From the NCBI GenBank assembly GCA_934446355.1, contig CAKSEC010000002.1:124001-188000 (forward strand): 64,000 bases of DNA. The letters are read 5' to 3'. The notes below the pieces were generated by a model that ran no database searches, was not told where the DNA came from, and saw only the letters and a list, made by a program, of their open reading frames with translations. How positions within the stretch are numbered: position 1 is the stretch's first letter; each line of letters opens with the position of its first letter. The position numbers and the translations under genes are program-made. Source of the DNA: an uncultured Oscillospiraceae bacterium. GTDB lineage: Bacteria; Bacillota; Clostridia; Oscillospirales; Ruminococcaceae. This document shows, one piece after another, positions 8,513 through 17,954 of this stretch.

Positions 8513-9961
8513 TTAAAGCTTCGGCGCAGTCGGCGCAAAAGTCTGCTCAAATGCGTCGGCGCACTGTAAAATGGTCTGCTCGTCAAATCTTCTGCCAATG
8601 ACCGACATACCTATAGGCAGTCCGTCCGCAGTATAGCCGCAGGTGGTGGAGATACCCGGCAGGGAAGCGATGTTTACGGTGACGGTGCAGATATCCGCAA
8701 GATACATCTTTACAGGGTCGTTGTCCTGTGCGCCTATCTTATATGCGGGAGTGGGAGCGGTCGGGGTCAGGATAACGTCTGCGATGCCGAATACGTCGTT
8801 ATATTCCTTGATTATCTCCTGCTTGAGCGCAAGTGCTTTCTTGTAATATGCGTCGTAATAGCCGGACGAAAGAGCGTAGTTTCCGAGCAGGATACGGCGC
8901 TTTACCTCCTCGCCGAAGCCCTTGCTGCGGCTGTCACGGATAAGCTCCTCGAACGTCCTGCCCTCGCCCCTGAAGCCGTACTTGATGCCGTCGAAGCGGG
9001 AAAGGTTGGAAGCGGCTTCTGCGCAGGCGATAAGGTAGTACGCAGGGATAGCGTATTTCAGCCCCGGTATCGAGCATTCAACAAGCTGCGCACCCTGAGA
9101 TTCAAGTACCTTTGCAGCCGCCATTACCGAGGACTTCACCTCGTCGTCGATGTCGTCGGAGTAAAACTCCTTGGGCATTGCTATCTTCATTCCGCTGACG
9201 GACTGCCCCAGCTTCTCGGTGAAATCCGGAACGGGCTGACGTGCGCTGGTGGCGTCGTGCGGGTCGTGGGCGCATATTGCATTGAGCATTATTGCGCAGT
9301 CATGGGCGTCAGAGCAGATCGGACCTATCTGGTCGAGAGAACTTGCGAATGCGACAAGACCGTATCTTGACACTCTGCCGTATGTTGGCTTAATGCCGGT
9401 CACACCGCAGAATGAAGCGGGCTGTCTGATGGAGCCGCCGGTGTCGCTTCCGAGAGCCGCCGGAGCGAATGAAGCGGATACAGCCGCCGCACTTCCGCCG
9501 GAGGAACCGCCGGGCACTCTTTCAAGGTCGTAGGGGTTCTTGGTCTTTGCGAAAGCGGAGGTCTGGGTCGAGCCGCCCATTGCGAACTCGTCCATGCTGG
9601 TCTTGCCAAGCAGCACATAGCCCTCGGAATCAAGCTTCTCAATTACCGTTGCGTTGTACGGCGGAATGAAATTCTCCAGCATTTTGCTTGCGCAGGTGGT
9701 CTTTATTCCATCTGTGCAGATATTGTCTTTTATGGCTAACGGGATACCGGTGAGCGGTGAGGCGTCGCCTGCGTCAATGCGCTTCTGGGCGTTTGCCGCC
9801 ATCTCCATAGCCCTGTCCTTGGTCACGGTGATGAACGACTGCAGCTTTCCGTCGCCGGCTTCTATATTCTTGAAATACTCCCCGCAAAGTTCTGCGGCAC
9901 TTATCTGCTTGCTGTCAAGCGCCTTGCGCAGGTCACGGAGTCTGGCACGAGTGATATCCAT
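8513..9961 (-). CDS. gatA: Asp-tRNA(Asn)/Glu-tRNA(Gln) amidotransferase subunit A
   Basis: This 482-residue amidase-signature enzyme is the glutaminase subunit of GatCAB and releases ammonia from glutamine for tRNA amidation. The Ser-cisSer-Lys triad is visible: Lys in PLAIKDNIC near residue 77, the glycine/serine-rich GGSSGGSAAAVSA near 150, and GSDTGGSIRQPASF containing the catalytic serine. The length matches the family. It sits in the middle of the operon, 15 bases after gatC and 12 before gatB. Confidence 0.97.
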   Translation of the reverse strand: MDITRARLRDLRKALDSKQISAAELCGEYFKNIEAGDGKLQSFITVTKDRAMEMAANAQKRIDAGDASPLTGIPLAIKDNICTDGIKTTCASKMLENFIPPYNATVIEKLDSEGYVLLGKTSMDEFAMGGSTQTSAFAKTKNPYDLERVPGGSSGGSAAAVSASFAPAALGSDTGGSIRQPASFCGVTGIKPTYGRVSRYGLVAFASSLDQIGPICSDAHDCAIMLNAICAHDPHDATSARQPVPDFTEKLGQSVSGMKIAMPKEFYSDDIDDEVKSSVMAAAKVLESQGAQLVECSIPGLKYAIPAYYLIACAEAASNLSRFDGIKYGFRGEGRTFEELIRDSRSKGFGEEVKRRILLGNYALSSGYYDAYYKKALALKQEIIKEYNDVFGIADVILTPTAPTPAYKIGAQDNDPVKMYLADICTVTVNIASLPGISTTCGYTADGLPIGMSVIGRRFDEQTILQCADAFEQTFAPTAPKL

Positions 9962-9976
9962 ATTCTACCTCCTTGC

Positions 9977-10261
9977 TTATTCAACGACCTTGGGAACAAC
10001 GTAGCAGTTATCGGTATTTTCTGCATTTGACAGCAGCTTTTCTGTCGGGAACGAGGGCTGAGCAATGTCCTCCCTTACGTCCTGAAGCGATATGCTGTTG
10101 TTGTCCTTGGTGTCGTCGTAGGTCAGGTCGAAGCTTTTTATAGTGTCCATCAGGTCGATGATGTCGCCCATCTCGCCCATGACCTTTTCAAGTCCGGCTT
10201 CGTCGTAATTCAGCTTGGACAGTTCACAGAGGTGCTGTATGGTTTTTAATTCCACTGCCAT
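9977..10261 (-). CDS. gatC: Asp-tRNA(Asn)/Glu-tRNA(Gln) amidotransferase subunit C
   Basis: This 94-residue small subunit wraps around GatA and GatB and stabilises the complex. It shows the typical two N-terminal helices (ELKTIQHLCELSKLNYDEA) and the conserved R/D-rich C-terminal extension (LQDVREDIAQPSF). GAAAGGAAA precedes the ATG. It is the first gene of the gatCAB operon. Confidence 0.94.
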   Translation of the reverse strand: MAVELKTIQHLCELSKLNYDEAGLEKVMGEMGDIIDLMDTIKSFDLTYDDTKDNNSISLQDVREDIAQPSFPTEKLLSNAENTDNCYVVPKVVE

Positions 10262-10310
10262 GAATGATGTTTCCTTTCTTTTATATAAATTAGTATAAAC
10301 ATACGCTATT

Positions 10311-10339
10311 ATTATACTCTATCTCAGCCAATTTTTCAA
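10311..10339 (-). promoter_or_regulatory. Promoter of the gatCAB operon
   Basis: On the minus strand TTGAAA (10334-10339), 17 bases, TATAAT (10311-10316). It ends 50 bases before the gatC start and is back to back with the proS promoter region. Confidence 0.7.
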
Positions 10340-10402
10340 GTGCTATTTGAAAAATGATGTGGGTATAGTGCGAAATTTATAAATCTTATGATAATAGCCC
10401 TC

Positions 10403-10431
10403 TTGACAATCCCGCATAACCGTGGTATAAT
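10403..10431 (+). promoter_or_regulatory. Promoter of the T-box/proS transcript
   Basis: Perfect consensus: TTGACA (10403-10408), a 17-base spacer, TATAAT (10426-10431). Transcription would start near 10438, just before the T-box leader. Confidence 0.8.
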
Positions 10432-10440
10432 GCAATAGTA

Positions 10441-10703
10441 ATGAATACGAAAAGCTGTGACAAGAAGCAGTAGGCAGGTCTGATTTCCCAGAGAAACGGC
10501 GGCAGGTGCGAGCCGTTATTGAAGTAATGCCGAACCCATCTTTGAGCTGCGTCCCCCAACCCGATTCCGGCAGTAAGGGCCGCCGGTGCTCCCGTTATAG
10601 AGAAAGCGTTATTATGACGTGAAGTGCGGGCTTTCTGCCCGAATACAGGTGGTAACACGGACTGTGTACAGTTCGCCCTGAGCCTTTGGGTTCAGGGCTT
10701 TTT
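10441..10703 (+). promoter_or_regulatory. T-box leader (proline-specific) of proS
   Basis: This is a tRNA-sensing leader of about 260 bases. Stem I elements include CAGAGAA and a GGCAGGTGCGAGCC hairpin. The presumed specifier loop GAACCCATC (10533-10540) offers CCC (or CCA), a proline codon, in agreement with the downstream gene. The T-box proper reads AGGTGGTAACACGG (10647-10660). The competing terminator is the hairpin at 10675-10703. Uncharged tRNA(Pro) would stabilise the antiterminator and switch on proS. The exact specifier register is by eye. Confidence 0.85.
10675..10703 (+). terminator. T-box-controlled intrinsic terminator
   Basis: GCCCTGAGCC pairs with GGTTCAGGGC and is followed by TTTTT. 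It is the conditional terminator of the proS leader and would be disrupted when the T-box antiterminator forms. Confidence 0.8.
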
Positions 10704-10745
10704 GTATTCTGCGGATAATTCATGATTTGAAAGGAAGAAAAAAGT

Positions 10746-12464
10746 ATGAAACTTGAAAAGCTGGTCGGCGACCGCTTCAAGCAGCGTCCCTCTGACTGCA
10801 ACATCGACAGCCATGCGCTTATGGTGAGAGGCGGCTACATGAAATATGTGGCTAACGGTATTTTCTCAAGCTATATGCCGCTGAAGCGCATTACACGCAA
10901 GATAGAGCAGATAATCCGTGAGGAAATGGACGCTATCGACGGTCAGGAGGTACAGTTCCCTGTCGTAATGCCCGCCACGCTCTGGCAGGAATCCGGCAGA
11001 TATGAGAGCATAGGCAGCGAGCTGCTCAGATTCACCGACCGCAACAAGGCGCAGATGGTCCTCGGCATGACCCATGAGGAAGCTGCAGTGCAGCTTGTGC
11101 GTGAGTATGCGAACAGCTACACGAAATACCCGTTTATGATATATCAGATACAGACCAAGTTCCGTGACGAAGCACGTCCCAGAGGCGGTCTTATCCGTGT
11201 GAGAGAGTTCACCATGAAGGACGCATATTCCTTCCACACCTCGCAGGAGGATCTGGAGGAATACTATATGCGCTGCCATAAGGCGTATGAGCGTATCTAC
11301 GCCAGAGCCGGCATTCCTGAGGTCATCTCAGTCGCTTCCGATTCCGGCATGATGGGCGGCAGCATTTCCCACGAATTCATGCTGCTTACCCCTATCGGCG
11401 AAGATTCCATCGCAATATGTAAGGACTGCGGATTCCGCGCAAACATGGAAGCTGCGGAAAGCATTATCGAAAATACACGCGACGCCGAGAGCCAGCCGCT
11501 GACCGAGGTGCACACTCCGGATATCCACACCATCGAGGATATCTGCGCATTCCTCAAAACGCCGCAGGACAAGAGCTGCAAGGCTGTGGTATATCAGCGC
11601 AACAGCGACGACAGCTATATCATAGTATTCATCAGGGGCGACCTTGACGTCAACGAAACAAAGCTTACGAACTATCTCGGCTGCGATATCCACCCGGCAG
11701 TCATTACTCCCGAATGCGGGCTGAATGCCGGCTATATCGGTCCGGTTGGGCTTCCTGAGGGCATAACGGTGCTGTTTGACAGTTCTCTTAAGAACACCAA
11801 TAACCTTTCCTGCGGCGCAAACAAGGAAGAATACCACTTCACAGGTCTTGACATCGACCGTGACTGCAGCAATGTGGAATATCACGATTTCGCCAAGATA
11901 ATCGAGGGCGGTATCTGCCCCAAGTGCGGCAAGAAGCACATCACCATTTCCAGAGGTATTGAGGTAGGCAATATATTCCAGCTTGGCACAAAGTACACCA
12001 AGAGCATGGGCATGACCTACCTTGACAAGGACGGAAATGCACAGACGCCTATCATGGGCTGCTATGGAATAGGCGTGGGCAGACTTGCGGCTTCTGTCTG
12101 CGAGGTACACCATGATGATTACGGACCTATCTGGCCTATGGCTATCGCACCGTGGCAGGTACACATCTGCGCTGTGCGCTCAGACGACGCCGAGGTCAGG
12201 GAAAAGGCTGACGCGCTGTACGACGAACTTACCCGCATGGGCGTCGAGGTAATGTACGACGACCGTCCCGTGAGCGCGGGCGTTATGTTCTCTGACGCAG
12301 ACCTGCTGGGTATCCCGCTTCGTGTTATAGTAAGCCCCCGCAACCTCAAGGACGGCGTTATTGAGATAAGCGCACGTGACAAGAGCTTCAGCGAAAAGGT
12401 CGCTCCCGCAGAGGCAGCAGAAAAGCTGAAGCAGCATATAGCAGATATGATGAAGTTTGATTGA
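10746..12464 (+). CDS. proS: Prolyl-tRNA synthetase (bacterial type)
   Basis: This 572-residue class II aminoacyl-tRNA synthetase charges tRNA(Pro). Motif 2 is seen as TKFRDEARPRGGLIRVREFTMKD (residues ~135-157) and motif 3 as GCYGIGVGRL (residues ~438-447). An insertion domain of about 170 residues lies between them, as in the bacterial ProRS editing (INS) type. The C-terminal anticodon-binding domain covers roughly residues 460-565. The ATG follows AAAGGAAGAAAAAAGT. The gene is controlled by the T-box leader and is followed by its own terminator, so it is monocistronic. Confidence 0.97.
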   Translation: MKLEKLVGDRFKQRPSDCNIDSHALMVRGGYMKYVANGIFSSYMPLKRITRKIEQIIREEMDAIDGQEVQFPVVMPATLWQESGRYESIGSELLRFTDRNKAQMVLGMTHEEAAVQLVREYANSYTKYPFMIYQIQTKFRDEARPRGGLIRVREFTMKDAYSFHTSQEDLEEYYMRCHKAYERIYARAGIPEVISVASDSGMMGGSISHEFMLLTPIGEDSIAICKDCGFRANMEAAESIIENTRDAESQPLTEVHTPDIHTIEDICAFLKTPQDKSCKAVVYQRNSDDSYIIVFIRGDLDVNETKLTNYLGCDIHPAVITPECGLNAGYIGPVGLPEGITVLFDSSLKNTNNLSCGANKEEYHFTGLDIDRDCSNVEYHDFAKIIEGGICPKCGKKHITISRGIEVGNIFQLGTKYTKSMGMTYLDKDGNAQTPIMGCYGIGVGRLAASVCEVHHDDYGPIWPMAIAPWQVHICAVRSDDAEVREKADALYDELTRMGVEVMYDDRPVSAGVMFSDADLLGIPLRVIVSPRNLKDGVIEISARDKSFSEKVAPAEAAEKLKQHIADMMKFD

Positions 12465-12529
12465 TAAAGACTGCAGATTAGTTTTTTCGCAAGTCTAGAA
12501 ATCAGAAATAATCTTTATTCATAATCACC

Positions 12530-12562
12530 AAAAAAATCACGATTCTATGTCGTGATTTTTTT
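12530..12562 (+). terminator. Rho-independent terminator after proS
   Basis: ATCACGA/TCGTGAT stem with a 7-base loop, preceded by an A-run and followed by seven T residues; effective in both directions but suited to proS. Confidence 0.85.
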
Positions 12563-12573
12563 GTTTTTGCCAC

Positions 12574-12601
12574 TTTACAATTTATTTTTTTCTGGTATAC
12601 T
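12574..12601 (+). promoter_or_regulatory. Promoter of the ABC exporter pair
   Basis: TTTACA (12574-12579), 16 bases, TATACT (12596-12601), about 65 bases before the first exporter gene. Confidence 0.55.
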
Positions 12602-12666
12602 AACAGTAAACGTTTTCACTGCACCGCATACAGAAATATAGCGGGCAAAAGAAAGGGAGGTATTCT

Positions 12667-14406
12667 ATGTTCCTGTTCAGATGGCTGTGGAAGAACATGG
12701 AGGGCTGCCGTGCAATATACATCACCGCACTGTGTCTGACGGTGGTCTGTCAGTCGATGTACATAATCACGCCCTACTTCACACAGCAGATTACAGACAC
12801 CTTTATCATCAACGACAATGCTCTGCAGAACCTGCAGGAGCATTCAGACCTGTTCATATTCATGCTTGCCGCTATGGTGGGATTCACGCTGCTGCGCTGC
12901 GGGATACAGTACGGCAGCAACATGATGTACGAGCACAGTTCGCAAACTCTGATATATCGTGTCAGAAAGGTCCTCTTCAAGAAAATAGAGGAGCAGGACG
13001 CCGCATTCTATAATGTATACCGCACCGGCGACATCATGACCCGTGTGTCCTCAGACCTCGACATGGTGAGGCACTCTATCGCATGGATAATCAAGACCAT
13101 GGTGGAGTGCGTGGTGCTGTTTTCGGCGTCGCTGATATTCTTCTTCACGATGGACTGGCTGATGGCGCTGTGCCTTATTGCGCTCACTCCGGTGATAATG
13201 TTCATCACATGGCTGTTCAAGCGCAAGGCGGGTCCGGTATACGTCGATTTGCGTGAAAAACTTTCCAGAATGAACACCGCCGCCGAGGAAAACATATCCG
13301 GAAACCGAGTTGTAAAGGCTTTCGCACGTGAGGACTACGAAATAGGCAGATTTGATAAGTTCAGCAGGGAATACAGCAACGCAAACAAAAAAGCCGCATT
13401 CATGTGGCTGAAATTCTTCCCATTCCTTGAAACCACGGCTCAGTCGCTGTCTGTCGTTATGATAGTTGCGGGCGGTTTGTTCGTGGTGTCCGGCAGGATA
13501 ACCATGGGTCAGTATGCGGCGTTTTCAGGGCTTATCTGGACGCTTTCCAACCCGATGAGGACGCTCGGCAATATCGTGAACGATCTGCAGAGATTCTCGG
13601 CTTCTGCCAACAAGATAATCGAGATATACTACGGCAGTCCGAGGATAGTTGACCGCAACGACGCCGTGGACAAGCCCGACCGCTTTGACGGCAGGGTGGA
13701 GTTCAACCATGTCAGCTTCTCATACGGCAATGCAGAGATACTAAAGGACATCAGCTTCACGGTCGAACCGGGCGAAACCGTCGTGATTATGGGCGAAACA
13801 GGCTCAGGCAAGACTACTCTTGCTGAACTTATCCCACGAATATACGACGTGGACAGCGGCGAGGTCAGGGTGGACGGAATAAGCGTGAATCACCTGAAGC
13901 TTAAGCAGCTAAGAAAGAACATCGGCGTTGCAACGCAGGACGTCCTGCTGTATTCAGACACGATCGACGGCAACATCAGCTTCGGCAGGAGCGATATGCC
14001 GGAGGAGGACGTCGTGAAATACGCCAAGGACGCAGACGCAGACGGATTTATCCGCCGCCTTTCCGACGGCTACGACACCATCGTGGGAGAAAGGGGCGTG
14101 GGCCTTTCCGGCGGTCAGAAGCAGCGTATCTCGCTTGCAAGAGCGCTTGCGGTTAAGCCTGCGATACTCATTCTTGACGACACGACTTCGGCGGTAGACC
14201 TCGAAACGGAAAAGCATATCCAGCAGTCGCTTGCAGCGCTGGATTTTCCTTGCACGAAGATAATCATTGCGCAGCGTATCTCAACTGCGAAATACGCCGA
14301 CAAGATAATCGTGCTGAAAGACGGAAAAATACTGGAGCAGGGCACTCACGAAGAGCTGATAAAGCAGAACGGCTATTACCGTGAGGTATACGTCCTGCAG
14401 AAGTAA
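12667..14406 (+). CDS. Heterodimeric ABC exporter, subunit with degenerate ATPase site
   Basis: This 579-residue half-transporter has an N-terminal six-helix membrane domain (residues ~15-310) and a C-terminal ATPase domain. It has Walker A GETGSGKTT and signature LSGGQKQR. The Walker B region reads LILDDTTSAVD, where aspartate replaces the usual catalytic glutamate. That substitution is typical of the degenerate partner in heterodimeric exporters such as BmrCD or TM287/288. The next gene supplies the canonical partner. The pair probably exports drugs, peptides or lipids; the substrate cannot be told. The ATG follows AAAGGGAGG. The downstream gene starts 12 bases later. Confidence 0.92.
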   Translation: MFLFRWLWKNMEGCRAIYITALCLTVVCQSMYIITPYFTQQITDTFIINDNALQNLQEHSDLFIFMLAAMVGFTLLRCGIQYGSNMMYEHSSQTLIYRVRKVLFKKIEEQDAAFYNVYRTGDIMTRVSSDLDMVRHSIAWIIKTMVECVVLFSASLIFFFTMDWLMALCLIALTPVIMFITWLFKRKAGPVYVDLREKLSRMNTAAEENISGNRVVKAFAREDYEIGRFDKFSREYSNANKKAAFMWLKFFPFLETTAQSLSVVMIVAGGLFVVSGRITMGQYAAFSGLIWTLSNPMRTLGNIVNDLQRFSASANKIIEIYYGSPRIVDRNDAVDKPDRFDGRVEFNHVSFSYGNAEILKDISFTVEPGETVVIMGETGSGKTTLAELIPRIYDVDSGEVRVDGISVNHLKLKQLRKNIGVATQDVLLYSDTIDGNISFGRSDMPEEDVVKYAKDADADGFIRRLSDGYDTIVGERGVGLSGGQKQRISLARALAVKPAILILDDTTSAVDLETEKHIQQSLAALDFPCTKIIIAQRISTAKYADKIIVLKDGKILEQGTHEELIKQNGYYREVYVLQK

Positions 14407-14418
14407 GGGGGGATATTG

Positions 14419-16218
14419 ATGGCAAGAAACAAATTCGACGTTGACGAGGTGCTTGAGACCCCGTTCGATATACGACACCTGAAGCGTTCACTGGTGTATG
14501 CTGCGAAATACAAAAAGAAGATCGCTGCGGCGCTGCTGCTCAGTGCTATGGGCTCGGTGATAGGGCTGCTGTCGCCGCTTATCGTGCAGAATGCTATTGA
14601 TAACTACATGATACCCGCAGACCAGACAGCCGCAGTCAGCCCGCAGGACAGGGTGAAATACATTATCCTCAGCGGACTTGCGGTGCTCGTGTGTATCGTG
14701 GTGAGCGTGATATTTGCGAAAATACGCTCGGTGATGATGACCAGGGTCGGGCAGGATATAGTATACGACATACGCAAGGACCTGTTCGAGCATATGCAGC
14801 GGCTCAGCTTTGAATATTACGACAGCCGTCCGCACGGCAAGATACTGACAAGGATAATCAATTACATAAATGCGATATCCGACCTCATGACCAACGGACT
14901 GGTGAACTTCATTCTTGAAATGATAAACCTTGTGGTCATAACGGTGTTCATGTTCTTTGTGTGCTGGCAGCTTGCACTTGTGACTATGGCGGGACTTCCG
15001 GTGTACGCATTCATCATGATAATGATAAAGAACGGTCAGCGCAAGGCGTGGCAGCAGGTATCCAACAAAAGCTCCAACCTCAACGCATACCTGCATGAAA
15101 GCATTGTCGGCGTAAAAATATCGCAGATGTTCACCCGTGAGGAGGAAAACGCCGAGATAAACGACCGCCTTTCAAAGAACTACAAAAAGGCGTGGATGCG
15201 TGCGGTGTCCTTTTCAAACCTTGTATGGCCGAGCACGGATATCGTTTCGATAATCGTTCGTGCTATGATATTTGCGATAGGTCTGCTGGGAATGGGCGGG
15301 GCAGTGACGTTCGGCACTATCATTGCAATGACGGATTATTCGGCGAGATTCTGGCAGCCGCTGATGAACCTTTCCAACCTGATGAACACATTCATCAACG
15401 CCGTTGCAAACCTCGAAAGAATATTCGAGATGATGGACGAGCCGGTGACCGTGGACGACGCTCCCGACGCTGCAGAAATGCCTGATATCAGGGGAGATGT
15501 GCATTTCAGCGACGTTACGTTTGCATATGAGCCGGGGATCAATATCCTTGAACACCTGAGCTTTGACGTAAAGGCTGGCGAAAGTATCGCACTGGTAGGT
15601 CCGACAGGCGCAGGAAAGACGACTATCGTAAACCTGATATCACGGTTTTACAACCTTTCCGGCGGGGAAGTGCGGATAGACGAAAGCGATATCTCAAAGG
15701 TCACGCTTAAATCGCTGCGTTCACAGATGGGTATAATGCTGCAGGACAGCTTTATTTTCAGCGGTACGATACGCGACAACATCGCCTATGGCAAGCTTGA
15801 CGCGACTGACGAGGAAATACGCAGTGCGTGCAGGATAGTCGGAATAGACAGCTATATATCTTCGCTGCCCAAGGGCTATCAGACGGAGGTCAACGAGCGG
15901 GGCGCAGGTCTGTCGCAGGGACAAAAGCAGCTTATCGCATTTGCACGCACCATCGTTTCCGACCCGAAAATACTTGTGCTGGACGAGGCTACTTCCTCTA
16001 TCGACGCCAAGACAGAGCGCTACCTGCAGAATGGTCTGAACCATCTGCTGAAAGGCAGGACGTCCTTTATCATAGCACACAGGCTTTCCACCATCAGAAG
16101 CTGCGACAGGATAATGTATGTGTCTAATAAGGGTATAACGGAAGCCGGCACGCATGACGAACTTATGGCTAAGAGGGGAGATTATTACAAACTCTATACG
16201 GCTCAGGCTGACGAATAA
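14419..16218 (+). CDS. Heterodimeric ABC exporter, subunit with canonical ATPase site
   Basis: This 599-residue half-transporter is the partner of the preceding gene. The ATPase domain has Walker A GPTGAGKTT, signature LSQGQKQL and a full Walker B with catalytic glutamate, LVLDEATSSID, so one productive and one degenerate site are expected in the dimer. The membrane domain covers about residues 30-330, with an N-terminal cytosolic extension. I use ATG at 14419, six bases after the AGGGGGG ribosome-binding site; a TTG at 14416 is in frame but too close to it. A strong hairpin follows the stop. Confidence 0.92.
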   Translation: MARNKFDVDEVLETPFDIRHLKRSLVYAAKYKKKIAAALLLSAMGSVIGLLSPLIVQNAIDNYMIPADQTAAVSPQDRVKYIILSGLAVLVCIVVSVIFAKIRSVMMTRVGQDIVYDIRKDLFEHMQRLSFEYYDSRPHGKILTRIINYINAISDLMTNGLVNFILEMINLVVITVFMFFVCWQLALVTMAGLPVYAFIMIMIKNGQRKAWQQVSNKSSNLNAYLHESIVGVKISQMFTREEENAEINDRLSKNYKKAWMRAVSFSNLVWPSTDIVSIIVRAMIFAIGLLGMGGAVTFGTIIAMTDYSARFWQPLMNLSNLMNTFINAVANLERIFEMMDEPVTVDDAPDAAEMPDIRGDVHFSDVTFAYEPGINILEHLSFDVKAGESIALVGPTGAGKTTIVNLISRFYNLSGGEVRIDESDISKVTLKSLRSQMGIMLQDSFIFSGTIRDNIAYGKLDATDEEIRSACRIVGIDSYISSLPKGYQTEVNERGAGLSQGQKQLIAFARTIVSDPKILVLDEATSSIDAKTERYLQNGLNHLLKGRTSFIIAHRLSTIRSCDRIMYVSNKGITEAGTHDELMAKRGDYYKLYTAQADE

Positions 16219-16220
16219 AA

Positions 16221-16255
16221 CAAAGGGCAATACAATTTTGCGGTATTGCCCTTTG
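16221..16255. terminator. Bidirectional terminator between ABC exporter and MATE gene
   Basis: A perfect 13-base stem, CAAAGGGCAATAC/GTATTGCCCTTTG, with a 9-base loop. On the minus strand it is followed by TTTTATT, making it a good terminator for the MATE operon; the plus-strand T-run is weaker. Confidence 0.8.
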
Positions 16256-16270
16256 CATTATATATGCTCC

Positions 16271-17656
16271 TTATGAGCTGCTTGCGCTAATAAGCTTTTC
16301 CTTCTTCTTAAGCTTCTTTCGGCATATGATAAAGCATATCACGTGAGCCGCCACAGTAATCGTCCACGATACGGGATAGGACAGATACACGACGTCCGTT
16401 GTGTGGTACTGCTCCATCTGGAACACCGTTGCAAGCCACACGAGCCGCAGTCCGCACGCACCCAGCAGCGATACTATCATCGGCGTGACCGAATACCCCA
16501 TGCCCCTCAGCGAGCCGACCATGACGTCCATGATACCGCACAGGAAGTACGTTCCGCAGACGTAAGCCAGACGGTGTGCGCCCGCTTCGACAGCTGCGTC
16601 GCCTGAGGTGTATATACCGAGCAGTGGTTTCGCAAAAGTAGTCACAACGCCAAGTCCGAGTATCGCCCAGACAGTCACCACGCACATAAGCCCCGACAAA
16701 AGAATCTTGTTTATCCTGTCGTACTTTCCTGCGCCGAGATTCTGGCTTGTAAAGGACAGCGTTGACTGATAGCAGGAGTTCATCGCCATATAGACGAAGC
16801 CCTCAATGCTTGCCGCCGCTGAATTACCTGCGATCACAGCCTCGCCGAACAGGTTTATCGAGGACTGTATAACGACGTTCGACAGAGAGAATACCGTTCC
16901 CTGAAAGCCGGCTGGAAGCCCTATTTTCAGTATCATCAGCAGCTTGTCACGGTGTATTTTCAGCTGCTTCAGTTCCAGCTTAAGACCGGTTTCCTCTTTC
17001 TCGCGCATAAGGCAGCGCAGCATGAGCACTGCAGAAACTCCCTGCGAAATAGTCGTTGCAAGACCAACGCCCGCTGCGCTCATATTGAATGCGATAACGA
17101 ACAGCAGATCAAGTCCGACGTTTATTACGCCCGCTGATATCAGGTAAATAAGCGGCCGTCTGGTGTCGCCGACTGCACGCAGCAGTGCGTTTCCGAAGTT
17201 ATATATCATCATGAACGGCATTCCGCAGAAATATATCCTCAGATAGTCCGACGCCATGCCGATAAGGCTTTCCGGCGTCTGCATGAGCCGCAGTATCTGC
17301 TCTGCAAAGCACAGCCCCGCCGCCATAAGAATAAACCCGCTTATAACGCTGAGCAGCATGGCGGTATGTACCGTCTTTCTCAGCTCCGGCATATTTTTTG
17401 CGCCGCAGTAGCGGGCGGCTATAACATTCGCACCTATCGACAGACCTATGAATATGTTGGTCATGAGGTTGATAAGCGCAGTGTTTGAGCCTACCGCAGC
17501 CAGTGCGTCATCTCCGGCGAATTTTCCCACAATGATTATATCAGTGGCGTTGAACAGCAGCTGAAAAAGCCCTGAAAACATTATAGGAAGCGTGAATACT
17601 ATCATCTTGCGCAGCACAGAGCCGCTGCACATATCCACATATTTAGTTGAACTCAT
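16271..17656 (-). CDS. MATE family efflux transporter
   Basis: This 461-residue, 12-helix membrane protein belongs to the MATE family. Typical segments are TLPIMFSGLFQLLFNATDIIIVGKFAG at the start of helix 1-2 and FTSQNLGAGKYDRI in the second half. It is a second MATE protein in the window and is not a close copy of the one at 4135-5484. It is the last gene of a minus-strand operon behind an rRNA methyltransferase-like gene and a DUF1653 gene, 21 bases after the latter. Substrate unknown. Confidence 0.88.
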   Translation of the reverse strand: MSSTKYVDMCSGSVLRKMIVFTLPIMFSGLFQLLFNATDIIIVGKFAGDDALAAVGSNTALINLMTNIFIGLSIGANVIAARYCGAKNMPELRKTVHTAMLLSVISGFILMAAGLCFAEQILRLMQTPESLIGMASDYLRIYFCGMPFMMIYNFGNALLRAVGDTRRPLIYLISAGVINVGLDLLFVIAFNMSAAGVGLATTISQGVSAVLMLRCLMREKEETGLKLELKQLKIHRDKLLMILKIGLPAGFQGTVFSLSNVVIQSSINLFGEAVIAGNSAAASIEGFVYMAMNSCYQSTLSFTSQNLGAGKYDRINKILLSGLMCVVTVWAILGLGVVTTFAKPLLGIYTSGDAAVEAGAHRLAYVCGTYFLCGIMDVMVGSLRGMGYSVTPMIVSLLGACGLRLVWLATVFQMEQYHTTDVVYLSYPVSWTITVAAHVICFIICRKKLKKKEKLISASSS

Positions 17657-17677
17657 ATTTGCTTCTTTCCCTACGAA

Positions 17678-17953
17678 TTATTGCTGTACCCTCTCGAACC
17701 GGTATTTCTGTTCCGCCTGAGGGTATTTCTCTTTGTCTGTCGGCGAAAGGAACATTTCAAGCGGGCGGGCGTATATCCCGAAGCTGTCGTACAGCGCACG
17801 GTATATCACCAGACGTTCGCCTGATTCAGTGTGCTCGGCTATGCCGATTATCTCGTACAGATAGCGTGTCGAGTTTGCACGCTGTTCCTCCGTCATCATG
17901 GCACGCTTGAAATGCTGGACGACTGTGCCGGGCAGCAGGTCTTTTTCCGTCAT
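17678..17953 (-). CDS. DUF1653 domain protein
   Basis: The 91-residue product begins [17 protein letters not shown] and contains the DUF1653 signature: a short beta-rich domain with [25 protein letters not shown] followed by [10 protein letters not shown]. The function of the domain is not established. An upstream in-frame start would extend it into the preceding coding region; ATG at 17953 has AGGTGG six bases upstream and begins one base after the preceding stop, so I prefer it. It lies between the methyltransferase and the MATE gene in one operon. Confidence 0.85.
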   Translation of the reverse strand: MTEKDLLPGTVVQHFKRAMMTEEQRANSTRYLYEIIGIAEHTESGERLVIYRALYDSFGIYARPLEMFLSPTDKEKYPQAEQKYRFERVQQ

Positions 17954-17954
17954 A

